Part shown: positions 16,920 through 25,633 of the stretch, piece by piece
Layout: each line of letters begins with the position of its first letter
Position numbering within the stretch: position 1 is the stretch's first letter
NCBI GenBank assembly: GCA_900767685.1
Contig: CAAGAB010000236.1
Coordinates: 1 to 30,337, forward strand
Direction of reading: 5' to 3'
Length of the DNA: 30,337 nucleotides
DNA from: an uncultured Coprococcus sp.
GTDB taxonomy: Bacteria > Bacillota_A > Clostridia > Lachnospirales > Lachnospiraceae
The notes under the pieces: generated by a model
Told to the model about the DNA's origin: nothing
The model's database searches: none
Seen by the model: only the letters and a program-made list of their open reading frames with translations
Made by a program: the position numbers and the translations under genes

Positions 16920-17735
16920 CTACGCAATTATATCAAACAGACTGTCCGTCCGTTTCATCGTCATAAACTTATTCAGATCTACAACGTTCTCATCAAAGAG
17001 CATTAACTTTTCCTTGTCGCCATCCCACGGATATAACCTGTCTGCGTGGAAGTGTCCCCATGCCCATCTCTTATAATCAAGCTTTGCTTCTATCTCGCCT
17101 AGATATATCTCCATCCTCTTGTCTACCTTGGACTGATCGAAGGATTTCAGGAAGAGATCCCCCGGTTCAAATGTGATGGGACATGTATGGGAAATGACCA
17201 GATCCATAGTCGGATATTTCTCTATGAGTTCTCTGCCGATTTCCATCTCAGAATCTGACAGCTGTTCATTCTCAAACCATCCCCAATTGTTCTGTATCCG
17301 AAGCTGCTTATCGATGGAATAAGCCCCCGGTATTGACAAAGTTTTATATCCACCGAATTCATACACAGCCGGGATGTCTTCAAGATACTCAATTCTCGGA
17401 TATTTCTTCTCCACATATATGATACCGCCATACTTCTCCCTCTGCTCCCATTTGTCTGGAAACAGCTTTACAACATCTGTCACCCTTGCCTCGTGATTGC
17501 CTCGAAGACATATATAGGTAAATGGGAATCTGGAAAGACTCTGCTTACAATACTCATCACCCTTACCGGTGATGGAAAAATTGCAGCCCACGTCCCCAAG
17601 CAGGATCAAGTTATTCTGGAAAGTATCAAGATTCAGTCTTTCATTATTGAATTTATAAAAATACTCTATAGGCGCCGCCTGGCCATGTATGTCCCCAAGC
17701 AAGAACCAATTTGTTCTCATATTTGTATTCTGCAA
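16920..17735 (-). CDS. calcineurin-like metallophosphoesterase
   Basis: A 271-residue phosphoesterase with the full metallophosphatase motif set: GDIHG (14-18), GDVGCNF (near 47), GNHEAR (near 79), SHTCP (near 183) and GHFHAD (near 233), giving the Asp/His/Asn ligands for two metal ions. It resembles serine/threonine or diadenosine-tetraphosphate phosphatases, but the substrate cannot be told. The start is taken as TTG because GGAGG lies 7 nt before it; the first ATG is 15 nt further in, too far from that site. It follows the mini signal-peptidase-like gene by 23 nt, so the two are probably one transcript. No minus-strand terminator was seen after it. Confidence 0.85.
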   Translation of the reverse strand: MQNTNMRTNWFLLGDIHGQAAPIEYFYKFNNERLNLDTFQNNLILLGDVGCNFSITGKGDEYCKQSLSRFPFTYICLRGNHEARVTDVVKLFPDKWEQREKYGGIIYVEKKYPRIEYLEDIPAVYEFGGYKTLSIPGAYSIDKQLRIQNNWGWFENEQLSDSEMEIGRELIEKYPTMDLVISHTCPITFEPGDLFLKSFDQSKVDKRMEIYLGEIEAKLDYKRWAWGHFHADRLYPWDGDKEKLMLFDENVVDLNKFMTMKRTDSLFDIIA

Positions 17736-17758
17736 ATCCTCACCTCCAAATATTATTT

Positions 17759-18034
17759 CTAAATATTATAATCCGGTCTCTTTATAAGTCTGAAATACGG
17801 GCTTATCTGACACAGTACTTTTCCCGTAATTTCTTCCGCCGGCACATTGTCTCCCCATAGAGTTACCACATTCCCTCTTTCAATAGTGTATCCTGATTTT
17901 TTCATCAAATATTCCGAGCCGGAATGAAATAAGGCTTCCATGGAATATCCAGAAACTCTCACACAATATATATCAAACATAGGAGCCTTTATTAACACAG
18001 CTAGAAAAAATACAATGATTAACAGCTGGCCCAT
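17759..18034 (-). CDS. minimal signal-peptidase-like (S24/S26-type) membrane protein
   Basis: A 91-residue protein of one N-terminal membrane segment (about residues 3-16, LLIIVFFLAVLI) and a short outer domain, VRVSGYSMEALFHSGSEYLMKKSGYTIERGNVVTLWG, here described in parts: VSGYSM matches the catalytic-serine box of signal peptidase I (Ser near 31) and ERGNVV matches the RxDVV strand. The region that normally carries the general-base Lys (YIKRIIGLPGE) is absent; only LIKR near the C-terminus could stand in. No good ribosome site precedes the ATG, and a TAA lies in frame just upstream, so the start is uncertain. It may be a reduced protease, an inactive relative or a decaying gene. It is followed at once by the metallophosphatase. 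Confidence 0.55.
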   Translation of the reverse strand: MGQLLIIVFFLAVLIKAPMFDIYCVRVSGYSMEALFHSGSEYLMKKSGYTIERGNVVTLWGDNVPAEEITGKVLCQISPYFRLIKRPDYNI

Positions 18035-18159
18035 AGCACGGACTTACCATCAGCATAAGCACACCCATCATTTTTATCTTTTATTGGATCAGTATAGAAT
18101 CCGATACATCATACATACATCTTATCCGATCATCCCTCGTCATACCATCAACTTGTAGT

Positions 18160-18204
18160 TTAAATAAAAAACAGAGCATATAGAAACAAAATCTATATGC
18201 CCTG
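18160..18204 (-). terminator. intrinsic terminator of tmRNA
   Basis: CAGGGCATATAGA (18192-18204 on the minus strand) pairs with TCTATATGCTCTG (18172-18184), 13 bp with one G-U pair and a 7-nt loop, followed by TTTTTTATTTAA. It begins 14 nt past the tmRNA 3' end. Confidence 0.9.
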
Positions 18205-18217
18205 CTTTTCCATTTAG

Positions 18218-18556
18218 TGGAGCTGGGGGGAGTCGAACCCCCGTCCAAAAGCTCATTCACTACAGTTTCTTCCATCACAGTCAGTGCTTTAACATTCCCT
18301 CAGCCTATCGCCCACTAACATGCTACAGACCTTAGTAGCTTCATGGATTTTCCTACATCGCAAAGCTTAGATGCAGAAGTTTGCCGAAAGTCGACGCCAT
18401 TCCTAAAGGCTCGGCGTTCCTAAAGGATGACGGCTGCAACTAGGCAGCGTATGCTAAATTATCGTTAGCGTTTATTTTTTGTCCAGCTTTTAGCGTGGCT
18501 CTGGTCCACGGATGGCTTCCATAGCTTCAAAACCCCTGTCGAAACCAGTCAACCCC
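18218..18556 (-). ncRNA. ssrA: transfer-messenger RNA (tmRNA)
   Basis: tmRNA rescues ribosomes stalled on broken messages and tags the product for degradation. The 5' end GGGGTTG (18556-18550) pairs with CAGCTCC (18225-18219) as a 7-bp acceptor stem. The T-arm GGGGGTTCGACTCCCCC and the 5' signature TGGTTTCGACAGGGG are both present. The 339-nt length (before CCA addition) is normal, the 3' CCA is not encoded, and a strong terminator follows. Its protein partner SmpB is encoded about 0.8 kb upstream and RNase R, which degrades the rescued messages, just beyond. Confidence 0.97.
18440..18469 (-). other. tmRNA tag reading frame
   Basis: Within ssrA, the frame beginning GCT at 18469 reads ANDNLAYAA then TAG. 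The C-terminal A-A is the usual degron for ClpXP-type proteases, and the first added Ala comes from the charged tmRNA itself. Confidence 0.85.
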
Positions 18557-18631
18557 TGATTGTTTAATAAATCAGTGATAACCGATTATTATATATTATG
18601 TGGAATCTACATGATATATACATATATTCTA

Positions 18632-18696
18632 ATGTCATATTCCCATGTCATAATCTCATGTCATATTCCCATGTCATAATCTCATGTCATATTCCA
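18632..18696. repeat. 13-nt tandem repeat array upstream of tmRNA
   Basis: Five 13-nt units in a row on the plus strand: ATGTCATATTCCC, ATGTCATAATCTC, ATGTCATATTCCC, ATGTCATAATCTC, ATGTCATATTCCA. The two forms alternate, so the larger period is 26 nt. The array is 76 nt upstream of the mature ssrA 5' end and 57 nt past the upstream gene's stop, thus in or near the ssrA promoter region. I could not pick out a strong ssrA promoter. Confidence 0.9.
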
Positions 18697-18753
18697 CGCA
18701 ATATCTGATATATTGCTATACTGTCTACTACCGTATAACTTATAGCTTTCTGC

Positions 18754-19122
18754 TTACTCTTCTTCAGTTGAAGCAGTCTCCTCTGATGAAGCAGCTTCTG
18801 TTGTATCTTCCTCTGATGTTGAATCAGCAGCCTTCTCAGAGTCCGTCGTATCTTCCTCTGATGCATCTGTGCCAGTAGCAGGGAGCAATGAATCATATCC
18901 AAGATCTGAATAAGCCTTATCTATATAACTGTTAAGACTTGATGCCTCCACATACTTTGGAATAGCCTTATATATCTTAACACCTGCTATGCTTCCTACA
19001 ATACCGGCTATCACAACTATAGTAATCGTAACAGCAAGCACCTTTTTCACCTTCTGCTTACGAAGTATCTCCTTGCGGTGCTTCTTCTCATATTTTCTTT
19101 GATCTACTTTACTCTGACTCAT
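18754..19122 (-). CDS. small membrane protein with acidic Ser/Thr/Glu tail
   Basis: A 122-residue protein of unknown function. Residues 1-29 are basic (YEKKHRKEILRKQKVKK), then one membrane segment (about 30-50, VLAVTITIVVIAGIVGSIAG), a short outer part (YIDKAYSDLGYD) and a low-complexity tail from about residue 85 made of SEEDTT, SEKAADS and ASSEE units. By the positive-inside rule the tail is outside. The ATG at 19122 has GGAG 9 nt upstream; a TTG five codons earlier overlaps the ribosome site. A near-consensus promoter precedes it at 19147-19175, so it is expressed apart from smpB. No terminator separates it from ssrA. Confidence 0.75.
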   Translation of the reverse strand: MSQSKVDQRKYEKKHRKEILRKQKVKKVLAVTITIVVIAGIVGSIAGVKIYKAIPKYVEASSLNSYIDKAYSDLGYDSLLPATGTDASEEDTTDSEKAADSTSEEDTTEAASSEETASTEEE

Positions 19123-19146
19123 AACTCTCTTCTCCAAACAATTCGT

Positions 19147-19175
19147 ATTATATGAAAATCATTTCTAATTTTCAA
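19147..19175 (-). promoter_or_regulatory. near-consensus sigma-A promoter
   Basis: TTGAAA (19170-19175) and TATAAT (19147-19152) are 17 nt apart. Transcription would start near 19140, leaving only ~18 nt before the ATG of the acidic-tail membrane protein. A second, extended -10 element (TGTTATACT, about 19185-19193) lies just upstream. The rest of 19123-19340 contains only short hairpins such as AGAGTA/TACTCT. Confidence 0.72.
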
Positions 19176-19340
19176 CACCCTGCTAGTATAACACATGCAG
19201 GAGAACATTTCCAACAAATAGTTCCATAATATATCATATTTCACAGTTTTTTGACATATTGCAACTGAAAGCTTCCCACGGTTCAGAGTATATTTACTCT
19301 CTACACCCAAAAGCTTCCTATTACACAGTCCAGCACATAA

Positions 19341-19811
19341 CTACTCTCTGTTCCTGTTTTTCAGATCTCTCTCCATCTCACGCTTCATATCTTTCTTCGC
19401 TATATCCTCACGCTTATCATAGAGCTTCTTACCCTTTGCCAGACCGATCTCCATCTTGACAAGTCCATCCTTGATATATACCTTAAGCGGCATGATGGTG
19501 TAGCCCTTTACTTTCTGCTGTCCTATGAGTTTATTGATCTCGTACCTGTGCAGCAGGAGTTTGCGTGTTCTGAGTGGATCCTTGTTGAATATATTGCCCC
19601 TCTCGTATGGATTGACATTCATCCTGTACACGAATACCTCACCGTGATCGATTCCGACAAATGCCTCCTTGATGCTGCAATGTCCCTGTCTTATAGACTT
19701 GACCTCTGTTCCCACAAGCTCGATACCAGCCTCAAATTTCTCTTCTATAAAATACTCATGATATGCTTTTTTATTATTTGCGATGAGAGTGTTTCCTCTT
19801 TCCTTTGACAA
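19341..19811 (-). CDS. smpB: SsrA-binding protein SmpB
   Basis: SmpB binds tmRNA and brings it to stalled ribosomes. Its signature parts are visible: [64 protein letters not shown] and the C-terminal [22 protein letters not shown], which enters the mRNA channel. The start is taken as TTG at 19811, with GGAGAGG 6 nt upstream, giving 156 residues, the normal size. It overlaps the end of rnr by 38 nt, so translation is coupled to RNase R. In the cell SmpB, tmRNA and RNase R act together. Confidence 0.95.
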   Translation of the reverse strand: MSKERGNTLIANNKKAYHEYFIEEKFEAGIELVGTEVKSIRQGHCSIKEAFVGIDHGEVFVYRMNVNPYERGNIFNKDPLRTRKLLLHRYEINKLIGQQKVKGYTIMPLKVYIKDGLVKMEIGLAKGKKLYDKREDIAKKDMKREMERDLKNRNRE

Positions 19812-22089
19812 ATTTATCCTCTCCTTTATAAACAATACTGAAGTCTATAGACTTCGTCATCTTATCCGTGTTCTTAACTCTGATCTGTATAGGATCTCCG
19901 ATGGCATACTGATTTCCAGTCTCCTCACCTATCATAGCATAATCTTCCTGTGAAAAATAGTAATAATCATCGCGCATATCCGCCACATTTACAAATCCTT
20001 CTACCGTATTCGGAAGTTCAACAAACATTCCTCGGTTGGTGACACCAGACACAAATCCATCGTATACCTCACCAATATGTGCCGACATATATTCTACCTT
20101 CTTGAGCTTTTCGACATCTCTCTCAGCTTCTTCTGCACGCCTCTCCTTGCGGGAATTGTCATCAGCAACCCTGTCCAGTATCATGCTATAATGCTCTATT
20201 CTCTTGGAATCAAGCTTTCCATGTATATTTTCCTTTATTATACGATGAATCTGCAGATCTGGATATCTCCTTATAGGAGAAGTGAAGTGACAGTAATATT
20301 TGCACGACAGTCCAAAATGTCCTGTACATTCAGTGGAATACTTCGCCTGTTTCATGGTTCGAAGCGCCATCCTGCTGACAAGATTCTCGTACGGCTCGCC
20401 TTTTATCCTGTCAAGAAGCTTCTGAAACTCTTTTGGATGTATATTCTCCTTTGAAGCCTTGAAGTACATTCCAAAGTTGCTTATAAGAAGCGACAGCTGC
20501 TCCACTCTGTCCTCATCCGGAGTCTCGTGAACTCGGTATTCAAACGGTATATCTTGCCAGAAATAATCCTCGGCGATCGTCTCATTTGCGGCAAGCATGA
20601 AGTCCTCTATGATCTCATTTGATCTTCGTCTCTCATATACCCCTATAGATACTACATTTCCATCTGATCCTATCTTGATCTTCGACTCATCGAAATCGAA
20701 ATCTATCGAACCACGTTTTCTCCTGTTTGCTCTGAGAAGATCTGATACATGAAGCATGAGTTCAAACATCGAAACAAGCTCTTTGTACTTCTCAGTCTCA
20801 TCCAGATCATGATCCTCGACAATAGCAGACACGCTGGTGTACGACATTCTGCGGTCAACATTGATCACCGTCTCGCAAATCTTATGTCCAACTATATGTC
20901 CATTCTTATCTATATCCATAAGACAGCTGAGTGCAAGCCTGTCCTGTCCTTCGTTCAGTGAACAGATGCCATTTGACAGCTTATGAGGGAGCATAGGTAT
21001 AACTCTGTCCACAAGGTAACAGCTTGTACCCCTGTTAAGCGCTTCCTTATCAAGAGGAGAATTCTCCTTCACATAATGAGTCACATCAGCTATATGAACA
21101 CCCAGCTTGTACATACCATCTTTTTCATACAGAGTAATAGCATCATCCAGATCCTTTGCATCCTCACCGTCGATCGTGACCGTTTGAAGGTGTCTGAGAT
21201 CTGTCCTTCCCGCCATCTCCGATGTGCCGACTGAGTCGGGTATCTGAGCAAGACTGTCCATGACTTCATCCGGGAAATCAACCGGTATATCTAAAGCCCT
21301 GACAACAGAGAGTACATCACTCTCCGGATCGTTGATATGTCCCAGTATCTCTATGATCCTTCCCTCAGGTGACTTCACCTTATCACCATAGCTTATGATC
21401 TCAGCCACAACCTTATGCCCAGCCATGGCACCCATTGAATTATCCTTTGATATAAATATATCGCCATCTATCTTGAGATTATCAGGTATTACAAATCCAA
21501 AGCTTTTGTTCTTCTGATATACACCGACAACTTTCTTAAGTCCACGCTCAAGTACTTTGACTACAACAGCTTCCTGCTTCATGCCCTTTGGCTTATCCTG
21601 AGCACGTATGAGGACCGTATCCCCGTGAAATGCCCCCATCGTATTCTTTTCAGGTATGAAGAAATCCTCCTTCATGCCATCTACCCTTACAAATCCAAAG
21701 CCCCTCTGGTTACCTATAAACGTTCCTTTATAAGTACCCTCGCCAACTTTCTGATAGCGTCCCTTTGACGATCTGACGATCATTCCCTCTTCTGTAAGAT
21801 CGTTCAATATATCAAGCAATGTCTGTCTCTCATCGCCAGGGACTTGCAGAAATGTGCACATTTCTTTAAATTTCATCGGTGGATAATCATCATCACAGAT
21901 GAATTCATATACAGTCTGCTTTCTCTTATTATATAATTCCAGATCCCTGCTATCCAAATCTCTATTATTCAAATCCCTATTATTCAAATCTCTATTATTC
22001 AAATCCCTGCTATCCAAATCCTTATTGTGCTTACCCATATATCTATCTATGTAGGTTCTATATAGGAATATATTATATAAAACACACAT
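19774..22089 (-). CDS. rnr: ribonuclease R (3'-5' exoribonuclease)
   Basis: RNase R degrades structured RNA and clears messages released by trans-translation. Domain order: N-terminal winged-helix part ([14 protein letters not shown], near 62), two cold-shock domains ([33 protein letters not shown]), the RNB catalytic domain with the Asp cluster in [16 protein letters not shown] (near 310) and [19 protein letters not shown] motif ([18 protein letters not shown]), and a C-terminal S1 domain ([17 protein letters not shown]), ending in a basic tail. At 771 residues it is normal. Odd: residues about 24-48 are five copies of (N/D)(N/S)RDL. The start is uncertain: AGAAAGG is only 2 nt from the ATG, and the next ATG, 17 codons in, has no ribosome site. 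Confidence 0.95.
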   Translation of the reverse strand: MCVLYNIFLYRTYIDRYMGKHNKDLDSRDLNNRDLNNRDLNNRDLDSRDLELYNKRKQTVYEFICDDDYPPMKFKEMCTFLQVPGDERQTLLDILNDLTEEGMIVRSSKGRYQKVGEGTYKGTFIGNQRGFGFVRVDGMKEDFFIPEKNTMGAFHGDTVLIRAQDKPKGMKQEAVVVKVLERGLKKVVGVYQKNKSFGFVIPDNLKIDGDIFISKDNSMGAMAGHKVVAEIISYGDKVKSPEGRIIEILGHINDPESDVLSVVRALDIPVDFPDEVMDSLAQIPDSVGTSEMAGRTDLRHLQTVTIDGEDAKDLDDAITLYEKDGMYKLGVHIADVTHYVKENSPLDKEALNRGTSCYLVDRVIPMLPHKLSNGICSLNEGQDRLALSCLMDIDKNGHIVGHKICETVINVDRRMSYTSVSAIVEDHDLDETEKYKELVSMFELMLHVSDLLRANRRKRGSIDFDFDESKIKIGSDGNVVSIGVYERRRSNEIIEDFMLAANETIAEDYFWQDIPFEYRVHETPDEDRVEQLSLLISNFGMYFKASKENIHPKEFQKLLDRIKGEPYENLVSRMALRTMKQAKYSTECTGHFGLSCKYYCHFTSPIRRYPDLQIHRIIKENIHGKLDSKRIEHYSMILDRVADDNSRKERRAEEAERDVEKLKKVEYMSAHIGEVYDGFVSGVTNRGMFVELPNTVEGFVNVADMRDDYYYFSQEDYAMIGEETGNQYAIGDPIQIRVKNTDKMTKSIDFSIVYKGEDKFVKGKRKHSHRK
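21945..22019. repeat. 15-nt in-frame tandem repeat in rnr
   Basis: Five 15-nt units in a row, two of CCCTGCTATCCAAAT and three of C(C/T)CTATTATTCAAAT, in the order 1-2-2-2-1. They encode the pentapeptides DSRDL and NNRDL between the start and the first conserved domain of RNase R. Unit loss or gain would keep the frame. Confidence 0.92.
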
Positions 22090-22163
22090 ATCCTTTCTCT
22101 AAATTCCTGCTCATCAAGTTAAACATATAATACCATACCAATTCAGGTTATAATATTTTCGGA

Positions 22164-22239
22164 GATAAAAAATGCCTACATATTCAATCAATATCAACTA
22201 AATCTCTTTAAATCAATATCAATCAATATATGTAAGCAT
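22164..22239 (-). terminator. intrinsic terminator after secG
   Basis: ATGCTTACATAT (22228-22239 on the minus strand) pairs with ATATGTAGGCAT (22172-22183), 12 bp with one G-U pair, followed by TTTTTATC. The 44-nt loop is long and contains the direct repeat TGATATTGATT twice. It separates secG from rnr. Confidence 0.72.
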
Positions 22240-22250
22240 CAGAATTCATA

Positions 22251-22508
22251 TTAGTTAAAAAGTTTTGAATCAAGCAACAGTGCAAGTACAAAGAACAAAA
22301 CTGTAAGTACTGCTGTTATCTTCTTCAGCATCTCCTGCTTTGAGCTTCCTTTGTTCTTGCCCCAGTAGGAATTATCAAATCCACCGCCTGCTCCAGATAT
22401 AGAGCTTGTAAGACTTGCATCCTTTCCTTCCTGTGAAAGAACTACGATTGCCAATACTACACATATTATAACGTAAACTACTAATAATACCGTCCTAAGC
22501 GTATCCAT
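22251..22508 (-). CDS. secG: protein translocase subunit SecG
   Basis: SecG is the small helper subunit of the SecYEG membrane channel. The 85 residues have the expected two membrane helices (about 4-24 and 63-82) joined by a Gly/Ser-rich loop with SQEGKDASLTSSISGAG and the family motif YWGKNKGSSKQEMLKK. GGAGGT lies 9 nt before the ATG. secG next to rnr and smpB is a classic Firmicutes order, though here a terminator lies between secG and rnr. Confidence 0.96.
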   Translation of the reverse strand: MDTLRTVLLVVYVIICVVLAIVVLSQEGKDASLTSSISGAGGGFDNSYWGKNKGSSKQEMLKKITAVLTVLFFVLALLLDSKLFN

Positions 22509-22566
22509 ATATATAACACCTCCGTTTCCGAAAATGGTGTGATTAAATTTAACACCAACTTTGAAT

Positions 22567-22595
22567 ATGATAACACATCACTGTCTCTTATTCAA
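22567..22595 (-). promoter_or_regulatory. sigma-A-like promoter for secG
   Basis: TTGAAT (22590-22595) and TATCAT (22567-22572) are 17 nt apart with an extended -10 (TGTTATCAT). The ~50-nt leader holds a small hairpin, TGGTGT/ACACCA. Confidence 0.72.
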
Positions 22596-22674
22596 CAGAA
22601 ATTTTTATTTCTTATATAATTTCTTATTCAATTCATATGCAATTTCTTATACTGTTTTCTTTCATTGTTTTCTT

Positions 22675-25452
22675 TCATTGCTTTCTTTCACGATGCCTTA
22701 ACTCTGAAACAAGCGAAATCAACACTATGAGCATACCTGCTATGGACCCAATGATCCCAGCTTTTCCAAACCTTATATGATGACTCATCCGTATTTCATT
22801 GTTTCCTTCAACAAGTTTCACCGAATATAATGCATCAGCCAGCAGATCCGGCGTAACTTTCTCCCCATTTAGTTCTACTTTCCATTCTGAGTCGTATGGT
22901 ATAGATAAAAACAGGCTTTCTCCGCTTCGGGCATCAACATTTATTTTTACTGATCCGTTTGATATCTGTGCGCCATTGACCGATCCTGCACGCAGCTTGT
23001 CTGTTACCTTTTTCAGCCTTGCCAGATCCACGCCATAGAATTGCTCGGCCCCTTCTACAACATCCAATGCTATATTCGAATCAATTGCTTTTAGAGTAAC
23101 ATGACAATCTAGTGCCCCCATCTTAGTAGGTATATAGAATACTGTCGGTGATATCCATTTGGCATAACCAGATTTGTATTTATCGTTGACATTTATCTCT
23201 CCCTGAAACTCGGTGTACCACGGAATATTGCCATATACCGCATATTTTCCAGCTGGAATGCTTATATCATACCTCATCTCATGATCTGACACTTTTGATA
23301 CTTTACAATTCAGAGCAACAAATACATCGGCATCTTCACCGAGGAGCTGACTGTAAAGTTCATTTACATACTCAAATGGATTCTGCATACCATTTTCTGT
23401 AGTCACGTCAATAGTGTACGCTTTTTCATTTTCAGGAGTCGTGTAGACGAAAGCCATAGGAAGCGCATAAGGATTAGCATAAACCTTCATCTTGCTGCAC
23501 GCCCCCTGCTCTATATTCTTCACAACCTTAAGACCGTTTATTCCCCGAGCAGAAGTAACATACTTTACGCCCATCAGTGAATCAACCGCAATATTTGATG
23601 TATTAACCACTGTCATGCAGTCTGCATTTTTTCTGTATCCCAGCGAATCCATGAAATCCAGTGTCACCGCATCTGGTGATGAAGTATAACCTCCAAGCCC
23701 CCAGAAGCCATATGACAGAGACTCGTCATAATTCGCCCTTATTCCACGTCCCAACACGTTTCTGCCAACAGTGTTGTTAACCCGGTAAAATTGTTCTATA
23801 TTACCCAGTCTTGTTGAATCTGACTGCTGACCTGTCTGATCACCTGATTCGTCACATTTTTTTTTCAGCGAATATTCTTTAAGTGATGAATATATCCTCT
23901 CCGCTTCCGGAATGTACTGCTTTATATATTGAACATCATCCCTGTGATAATTATCCATCTGCATGCTAACGCTAAGGCCTGTTTCCAGAATGGATATAAC
24001 ACATATGATCACAGGAGCCATCCATCTGGCAACATGTTTTTTCTTTGTAACAGTCTTGAAAATATTAAGTTTGTCCCCCGAAACATACCACATAGCATAT
24101 GTTATCAAAAGCATTATGACTATCGTCACACCTATCTTTTTGTATGACTGCTTAGCCGTCAGCAGAAAGTTCGAGCCTATCATAATAACTCCAAACAATA
24201 TTGTTCCTATGAGCATTTTCCGGGATAGATTCCGGGACAATTCATTTCCTGATCTGACAAGATAGAAATCCGCAGCCAGAAATATTATTGCAAATACACC
24301 AACATATGCATATCTTGAATAATATGATCCCACTGATTTAAACAGTGAAAATGCAGTGTATAATGGATTCCAGTAAAATAAAAGAACAGTCAGAATCGCC
24401 ATAGCCACTCTGCCCCAGCGTTCACGTGATCTTTCAGGTTTTACGATGATGCTCCCCATTGCTCCAAGCAGGGCTACAGAGCCACAGAAGAGGGTAACAT
24501 AGTCCTTTGCGCTTTTGGCACCTAATGAATATGAATTTGCGACAGAAAATATATTTCCATTGAAAGACAGATCCAAAAGATTTCTGAGCTCAAGGTCTCC
24601 CCTAGGCCCATTTCTGAGAGCGCCCACAACCGGCAAAAACAGTATGCAGCTGAGCATAACTCCAACAGCCATTGCTGCGACGAATCTCACCAGGAGATGC
24701 CAAGTAAGCCTTATCTCATTCCTGTCAAGCTTTCTTTCATCGTCTGTGTATAATAAAACAACTTCAAAAACGAACCACATAATGGCAAAAAGGCAGTTGA
24801 TTCCCCCTGTATACCAGTTGAACAGTATGGAACATCCCACAGGGACAGCCAGGCGCCATATGCCCTTTCCATGTGTCACTCTGTAGACACCAAGCATAAT
24901 AAACGGAAGCATATATACACCGTCAAGCCACATGATGTTGCTTGACTGAGCAATCGAATATTGACAGAGTGCATAACTCACAGACAGGATAACCGTGATC
25001 ATCCCCTGATGAAAAATTCTACTGTCACCATTATCGGGAGTCTTTGTATTTTCACTTTTCTGGGCGAACCTGTTATTTATAAAACATGTGCATGCAGCGG
25101 CAGCCACGGCAAGTTTCAATGATATAACCAGATGGAAGAATTCTACGATCTGAGATTTTTTAAAAAATAAGATCAGCAGATTAAATGGGCTGGAAAGATA
25201 ATACCCAAATATTCCAATACACGATCCACCTATAGACTTACTAAATGAATATAATGCACTATTATCACCAGAAAGCACATCCTTAAGATATCCAAATAAA
25301 TCTATGTACTGGTATTCAGCATCCATTGTCGCAAGCGAATTATCGCCAAATGGTGCATAGCCTTTTATCAGAAAAAGAATCCATATGATAAGGAATGTCG
25401 CCATACCTGATGTTATCATCTGGAACCAGTTTTTATCACAGAGCTTTTTCAC
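22675..25452 (-). CDS. YfhO-family large membrane protein
   Basis: A 925-residue polytopic membrane protein of the YfhO family (PF09586), related to GT-C glycosyltransferases; B. subtilis YfhO helps glycosylate lipoteichoic acid, so a role in cell-envelope sugar transfer is likely but not proven here. About a dozen hydrophobic segments fill residues 15-490. The first outer loop, NSLATMDAEYQYIDLFGYL, is the conserved acidic family motif, followed by a SPFNLLILFF segment. A soluble outer domain (about 500-890, with beta-rich SLFLSIPYDSEWKVELNGE) and a last helix (RFGKAGIIGSIAGMLIVLIS) follow. The start is GTG, set by GGAGGG 7 nt upstream. It stands alone between two terminators/promoters, with short TTTTCTTTCATTG tandem repeats across its stop (22654-22692). 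Confidence 0.88.
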   Translation of the reverse strand: MKKLCDKNWFQMITSGMATFLIIWILFLIKGYAPFGDNSLATMDAEYQYIDLFGYLKDVLSGDNSALYSFSKSIGGSCIGIFGYYLSSPFNLLILFFKKSQIVEFFHLVISLKLAVAAAACTCFINNRFAQKSENTKTPDNGDSRIFHQGMITVILSVSYALCQYSIAQSSNIMWLDGVYMLPFIMLGVYRVTHGKGIWRLAVPVGCSILFNWYTGGINCLFAIMWFVFEVVLLYTDDERKLDRNEIRLTWHLLVRFVAAMAVGVMLSCILFLPVVGALRNGPRGDLELRNLLDLSFNGNIFSVANSYSLGAKSAKDYVTLFCGSVALLGAMGSIIVKPERSRERWGRVAMAILTVLLFYWNPLYTAFSLFKSVGSYYSRYAYVGVFAIIFLAADFYLVRSGNELSRNLSRKMLIGTILFGVIMIGSNFLLTAKQSYKKIGVTIVIMLLITYAMWYVSGDKLNIFKTVTKKKHVARWMAPVIICVISILETGLSVSMQMDNYHRDDVQYIKQYIPEAERIYSSLKEYSLKKKCDESGDQTGQQSDSTRLGNIEQFYRVNNTVGRNVLGRGIRANYDESLSYGFWGLGGYTSSPDAVTLDFMDSLGYRKNADCMTVVNTSNIAVDSLMGVKYVTSARGINGLKVVKNIEQGACSKMKVYANPYALPMAFVYTTPENEKAYTIDVTTENGMQNPFEYVNELYSQLLGEDADVFVALNCKVSKVSDHEMRYDISIPAGKYAVYGNIPWYTEFQGEINVNDKYKSGYAKWISPTVFYIPTKMGALDCHVTLKAIDSNIALDVVEGAEQFYGVDLARLKKVTDKLRAGSVNGAQISNGSVKINVDARSGESLFLSIPYDSEWKVELNGEKVTPDLLADALYSVKLVEGNNEIRMSHHIRFGKAGIIGSIAGMLIVLISLVSELRHRERKQ

Positions 25453-25576
25453 AATAACACCCTCCCCTAGCTTGATGCAATTTTGTCTTAACTTTTAATA
25501 TACATCCTATTCTGTCACCTATCATCTTAATTTTTATTACTATATAAATATGAATACCTTATTATAATCTCTTATC

Positions 25577-25632
25577 GCAAAAGAAAATCGGCTGTAAATG
25601 ATATATATAATCATATTACAACCGATTTTCTT
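25577..25632 (-). terminator. long palindromic terminator after the HAD-thiD gene
   Basis: A 17-bp stem, AAGAAAATCGG(T/C)TGTAA (25616-25632 with 25581-25597, one G-U pair), starts right after the stop codon, with inner ATGAT/ATCAT extending it. On the minus strand it is followed by TTTGCG; the T-rich arm supplies most of the tract. Near-symmetry means it could act in both directions. Confidence 0.7.
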
Positions 25633-25633
25633 G

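Noticed and set aside
18081..18278. 65-codon minus-strand frame over the tmRNA 3' end
   Set aside because: It runs through the tRNA-like end of ssrA and its terminator; not a protein gene.
18632..18696. CRISPR-like array
   Set aside because: Units are 13 nt and directly adjacent with no spacers; it is a simple tandem repeat.
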